Shown here piece by piece: positions 62,064 to 64,000 of a stretch of 64,000 nt of DNA. The DNA lies in the NCBI RefSeq assembly GCF_048541585.1, contig NZ_CP183304.1:160878-224877 (forward strand). Reading direction: 5' to 3'. A program made the translations under genes and the position numbers. The first letter of the stretch is position 1, and the number at the start of each line of letters is the position of its first letter. The stretch comes from Legionella_C sp048541585. Its GTDB lineage: Bacteria > Pseudomonadota > Gammaproteobacteria > Legionellales > Legionellaceae. The notes under the pieces are model-generated. The model was not told the DNA's origin. It made no database searches and saw only the letters and a program-made list of their open reading frames with translations.

Positions 62064-62810
62064 TTAATCATAAGCGTTTTGACGGCTCATTCTAATAAAT
62101 AGTGTAATACCAGTCATGACACCAATAAATAAAATAGGCTGATAATATATAGCCATTCTAGAGTGGTAGCTTAAAAAAGTACCATCGCGAATAATTTCGA
62201 TAGATTGAAATAAAGGATTCATAGCGCCTATGTTAGCTAGCCATTCTGGTAATTCATTAGCAGTATAAAAGACACCAGAAATCCAAAAAACTGGTCTTAA
62301 TGTAAGGGGTAAAAATTTTTCTACTATAGGATATAAATTTGCTAACTCTGCTGTAAAATTTCCCACAGCAACACCAGTTCCCCAAGCACATAGATAACCA
62401 AAGATCATGATTAATGGATCGTGGCATTCTATTTTAGCAAAAAAAATAAAATTTAAGGTAAATAATGTTAAGAATACTAATACACCATTTAATAACTCAC
62501 TGAGCGCTGCAGCCGCTAATACAACTATAGGTGTTATACTGGGAATATACAGGATGGATTGACTTGTTTTTCTTGTTCTCATAATCGAATTGATAGTATA
62601 TCTAAAAAGAATATAAGACAGCATACCGGGTATTAAGAAGCTTACTATATCAGTAAATATAGGAACTTGTTTTCCAATTATGGAAAAGAAAATAATAATT
62701 GCGCCTATCCATGCTAAAGGATTTATTAATGCCCAAATATAGGCTAATGTATCGCCAGAAAATCTAGATTTTATATCTTTAATAATTAAAGTGTTAATAA
62801 TTTCATTCAT
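62064..62810 (-). CDS. kpsM: Capsule ABC transporter permease (KpsM-like)
   Basis: A 248-residue ABC-2-type permease with six membrane segments. The N-terminus IIKDIKSRFSGDTLAYIWAL is the usual short amphipathic lead to TM1, and NPLFQSIEIIRDG near the end is the KpsM signature region. It pairs with the KpsT-like ATPase encoded 90 bp downstream to move capsular polysaccharide across the inner membrane. The kpsD-like gene is directly upstream (50 bp). Confidence 0.9.
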   Translation of the reverse strand: MNEIINTLIIKDIKSRFSGDTLAYIWALINPLAWIGAIIIFFSIIGKQVPIFTDIVSFLIPGMLSYILFRYTINSIMRTRKTSQSILYIPSITPIVVLAAAALSELLNGVLVFLTLFTLNFIFFAKIECHDPLIMIFGYLCAWGTGVAVGNFTAELANLYPIVEKFLPLTLRPVFWISGVFYTANELPEWLANIGAMNPLFQSIEIIRDGTFLSYHSRMAIYYQPILFIGVMTGITLFIRMSRQNAYD

Positions 62811-62859
62811 AACTAATTTATTATTAATTTAATGGGTATGAATTTCATAAGCCTACATT

Positions 62860-63978
62860 TTAAAATGATCTTCCTAAGCCTATGGCAGGGCTTAAGCTTG
62901 AAAATATCTTTCTAATATTGGTATAAGGCGCATCTGTTGTAATAATTAAATCGCCATCTCTTATCTTAAATTGTTGTGCAGCAAAAACAGCGTTCATTTG
63001 CCGCATATTCAATTCATAGATAACTTGTGCATCTGTTCGCAACAAACTTCTACCTATCATAGGCGTTAATGCATGCAAAATTTCTGCTTTTTCATGTCTT
63101 AATAAATAGACTCCAGCTGGATTAGCCATATCGTCGCTTAATCCTTCAGCTAATGCGATGGCTTCAATTAAAGATAATTCACTTTTGGAAAATTTTATTA
63201 ACTTTTGAACACCTGTTGCACCAAGAACCGTGAAAGAGCGATTTATCTCACTTAAAATTATATTATCTCGTGGGTAAAGCGTGACATTTTTGTCAGGAGC
63301 TTGATAGATATCTATAAGTGTTGTTTTAAATTTTTTACCTTTTCTTTCTAGCATCACTTCAGTTAATTCAGGCGAGAGGGTAGATCCTCCGGCCTCAGCA
63401 AGTACTGAAACTAAATCATATCGTTCAGGCCTTATTTCTAGAGTACCTGGTTTTGCGACTGTGCCTTGGATAGATACCTGTTTACTAAGTCCTTCTAGCT
63501 TTTTAATAATGACTTGCGGATTAATAACTTTATTTTTTAAGATTAAGGTTAAGTTTCGTTGCAATTGCTCTACAGTATTACCTGCTGCTTTTACTTTCCC
63601 TACGTAGGGGATATAAATATGTCCTGTCCCTGAGATGATGTGGGGACCGAGGCTCGCAGCGCCTTTTTGATCACCTGTATATAATCCTTCGGAAGCATTT
63701 TCCCAAATATTAATCTCTAACTTATCACCAACATCTAACGTTTCATAATTTATAAGATCAGCCTCACTAGCAGCTATCCAAGTATATATAGAACTAATAT
63801 TTGTTATTGTTGCTACATCTACAGTAACGGGAATAATAGGGATATGGCCATAACTACTCTTATATACATCATACTTTGTAGGGCCACTTCGTGGTAACGT
63901 CGTACAACTTAATAACTGCAAATAAAGTACAACTAATATTAATTGACAAATTATAAATCTTACACCAACTCTTCGCAC
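62860..63978 (-). CDS. kpsD: Polysaccharide export outer-membrane lipoprotein (KpsD/Wza-like)
   Basis: A 372-residue exporter lipoprotein. It starts at a GTG with AGGAAGT upstream. The signal peptide ends in lipobox LLSC, Cys25. The Poly_export domain reads VGDKLEINIWEN (near 103) and IPYVGKVKAAGNTVEQLQRNL, followed by two SLBB-like domains (VSIQGTVAKPGTLEI, FTVLGATGVQKLIKFS). It would form the periplasm-spanning outer membrane channel for the capsule exported by KpsMT. It is the first visible gene of the operon, and further capsule genes may lie to the right of the window. Confidence 0.9.
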   Translation of the reverse strand: MRRVGVRFIICQLILVVLYLQLLSCTTLPRSGPTKYDVYKSSYGHIPIIPVTVDVATITNISSIYTWIAASEADLINYETLDVGDKLEINIWENASEGLYTGDQKGAASLGPHIISGTGHIYIPYVGKVKAAGNTVEQLQRNLTLILKNKVINPQVIIKKLEGLSKQVSIQGTVAKPGTLEIRPERYDLVSVLAEAGGSTLSPELTEVMLERKGKKFKTTLIDIYQAPDKNVTLYPRDNIILSEINRSFTVLGATGVQKLIKFSKSELSLIEAIALAEGLSDDMANPAGVYLLRHEKAEILHALTPMIGRSLLRTDAQVIYELNMRQMNAVFAAQQFKIRDGDLIITTDAPYTNIRKIFSSLSPAIGLGRSF

Positions 63979-64000
63979 ACTTCCTGCTCCCTTAATACGT

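Noticed and set aside
1..64000. tRNA, rRNA and CRISPR
   Set aside because: No convincing cloverleaf, rRNA or array pattern was seen on either strand by eye; a covariance or array search would be needed for certainty.

Overview
The window is AT-rich gammaproteobacterial DNA that looks like Legionella or a close relative. The reasons are a Legionella-type major outer membrane protein (54086-55036), a hairpin-plus-coiled-coil protein resembling the LegC2/LegC7 effectors (9908-11098), a Legionella PlcA/PlcB-type phospholipase C (32695-33909), two eukaryote-like leucine-rich-repeat proteins, two thaumatin-like proteins and many small secreted proteins of unknown function. No tRNA, rRNA, CRISPR array or recognisable IS element was seen.

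Layout. 1-5.7 kb: start of a TehB-like methyltransferase, a possible cysteine-protease-like secreted protein, a DedA protein, small exported proteins and a gamma-glutamyltransferase. 5.8-16.1 kb: mostly single-gene units for metabolism and transport (Gfo/Idh/MocA oxidoreductase, dicarboxylate symporter, two MFS permeases, VOC and two cupin proteins), plus the LegC-like protein, a membrane-anchored cNMP-domain protein and a TPR lipoprotein with a CxxCH motif. 16.3-22.9 kb: a tight type IV pilus minor-pilin operon, fimU-pilV-pilW-pilX-pilY1-pilE. 22.9-42.4 kb: a GT39 and a GT2-GtrA glycosyltransferase, the thaumatin-like proteins, a multicopper oxidase, phospholipase C, NlpC/P60, SDR, EamA and MAPEG proteins and the two LRR proteins.

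42.6-47.5 kb is a self-contained iteron replicon. It has a ribbon-helix-helix gene too small for routine ORF lists, parB, parA, an RPA-family replication initiator, ten 22-bp-spaced iterons in two blocks of five, and a divergent winged-helix gene. A perfect 16-bp palindrome (TGCTACGCGCGTAGCA) occurs three times: in the spacer of the likely parA promoter, at the 3' end of rep and inside parB. It is a candidate parS/operator. Whether this is an integrated plasmid or the whole contig is a large plasmid or chromid cannot be settled from the window. The pilus and capsule genes would be unusual cargo, so integration or a chromid is more likely than a small plasmid.

47.7-55 kb: a polysaccharide deacetylase, two frameshifted genes (a membrane protein and a YbgC-like thioesterase), an LpxO-like lipid A hydroxylase, a DnaA-box-like cluster, a solitary tyrosine recombinase with nested palindromes upstream, a TPR protein with an acidic linker and the major outer membrane protein. 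55-64 kb (minus strand, running in from the right edge): a group 2/3-like capsule export operon, kpsD-like, kpsM, kpsT, kpsE-like, a TPR-acyltransferase gene broken by two frameshifts, and an SGNH-TPR protein. The KpsT-like ATPase has changed residues at three ATP-hydrolysis motifs. All four frameshifts inferred in 48.7-59.9 kb are of the same sign (a missing base) and most lie in short homopolymers. That fits either gene decay or a systematic sequencing error, and raw reads should decide.
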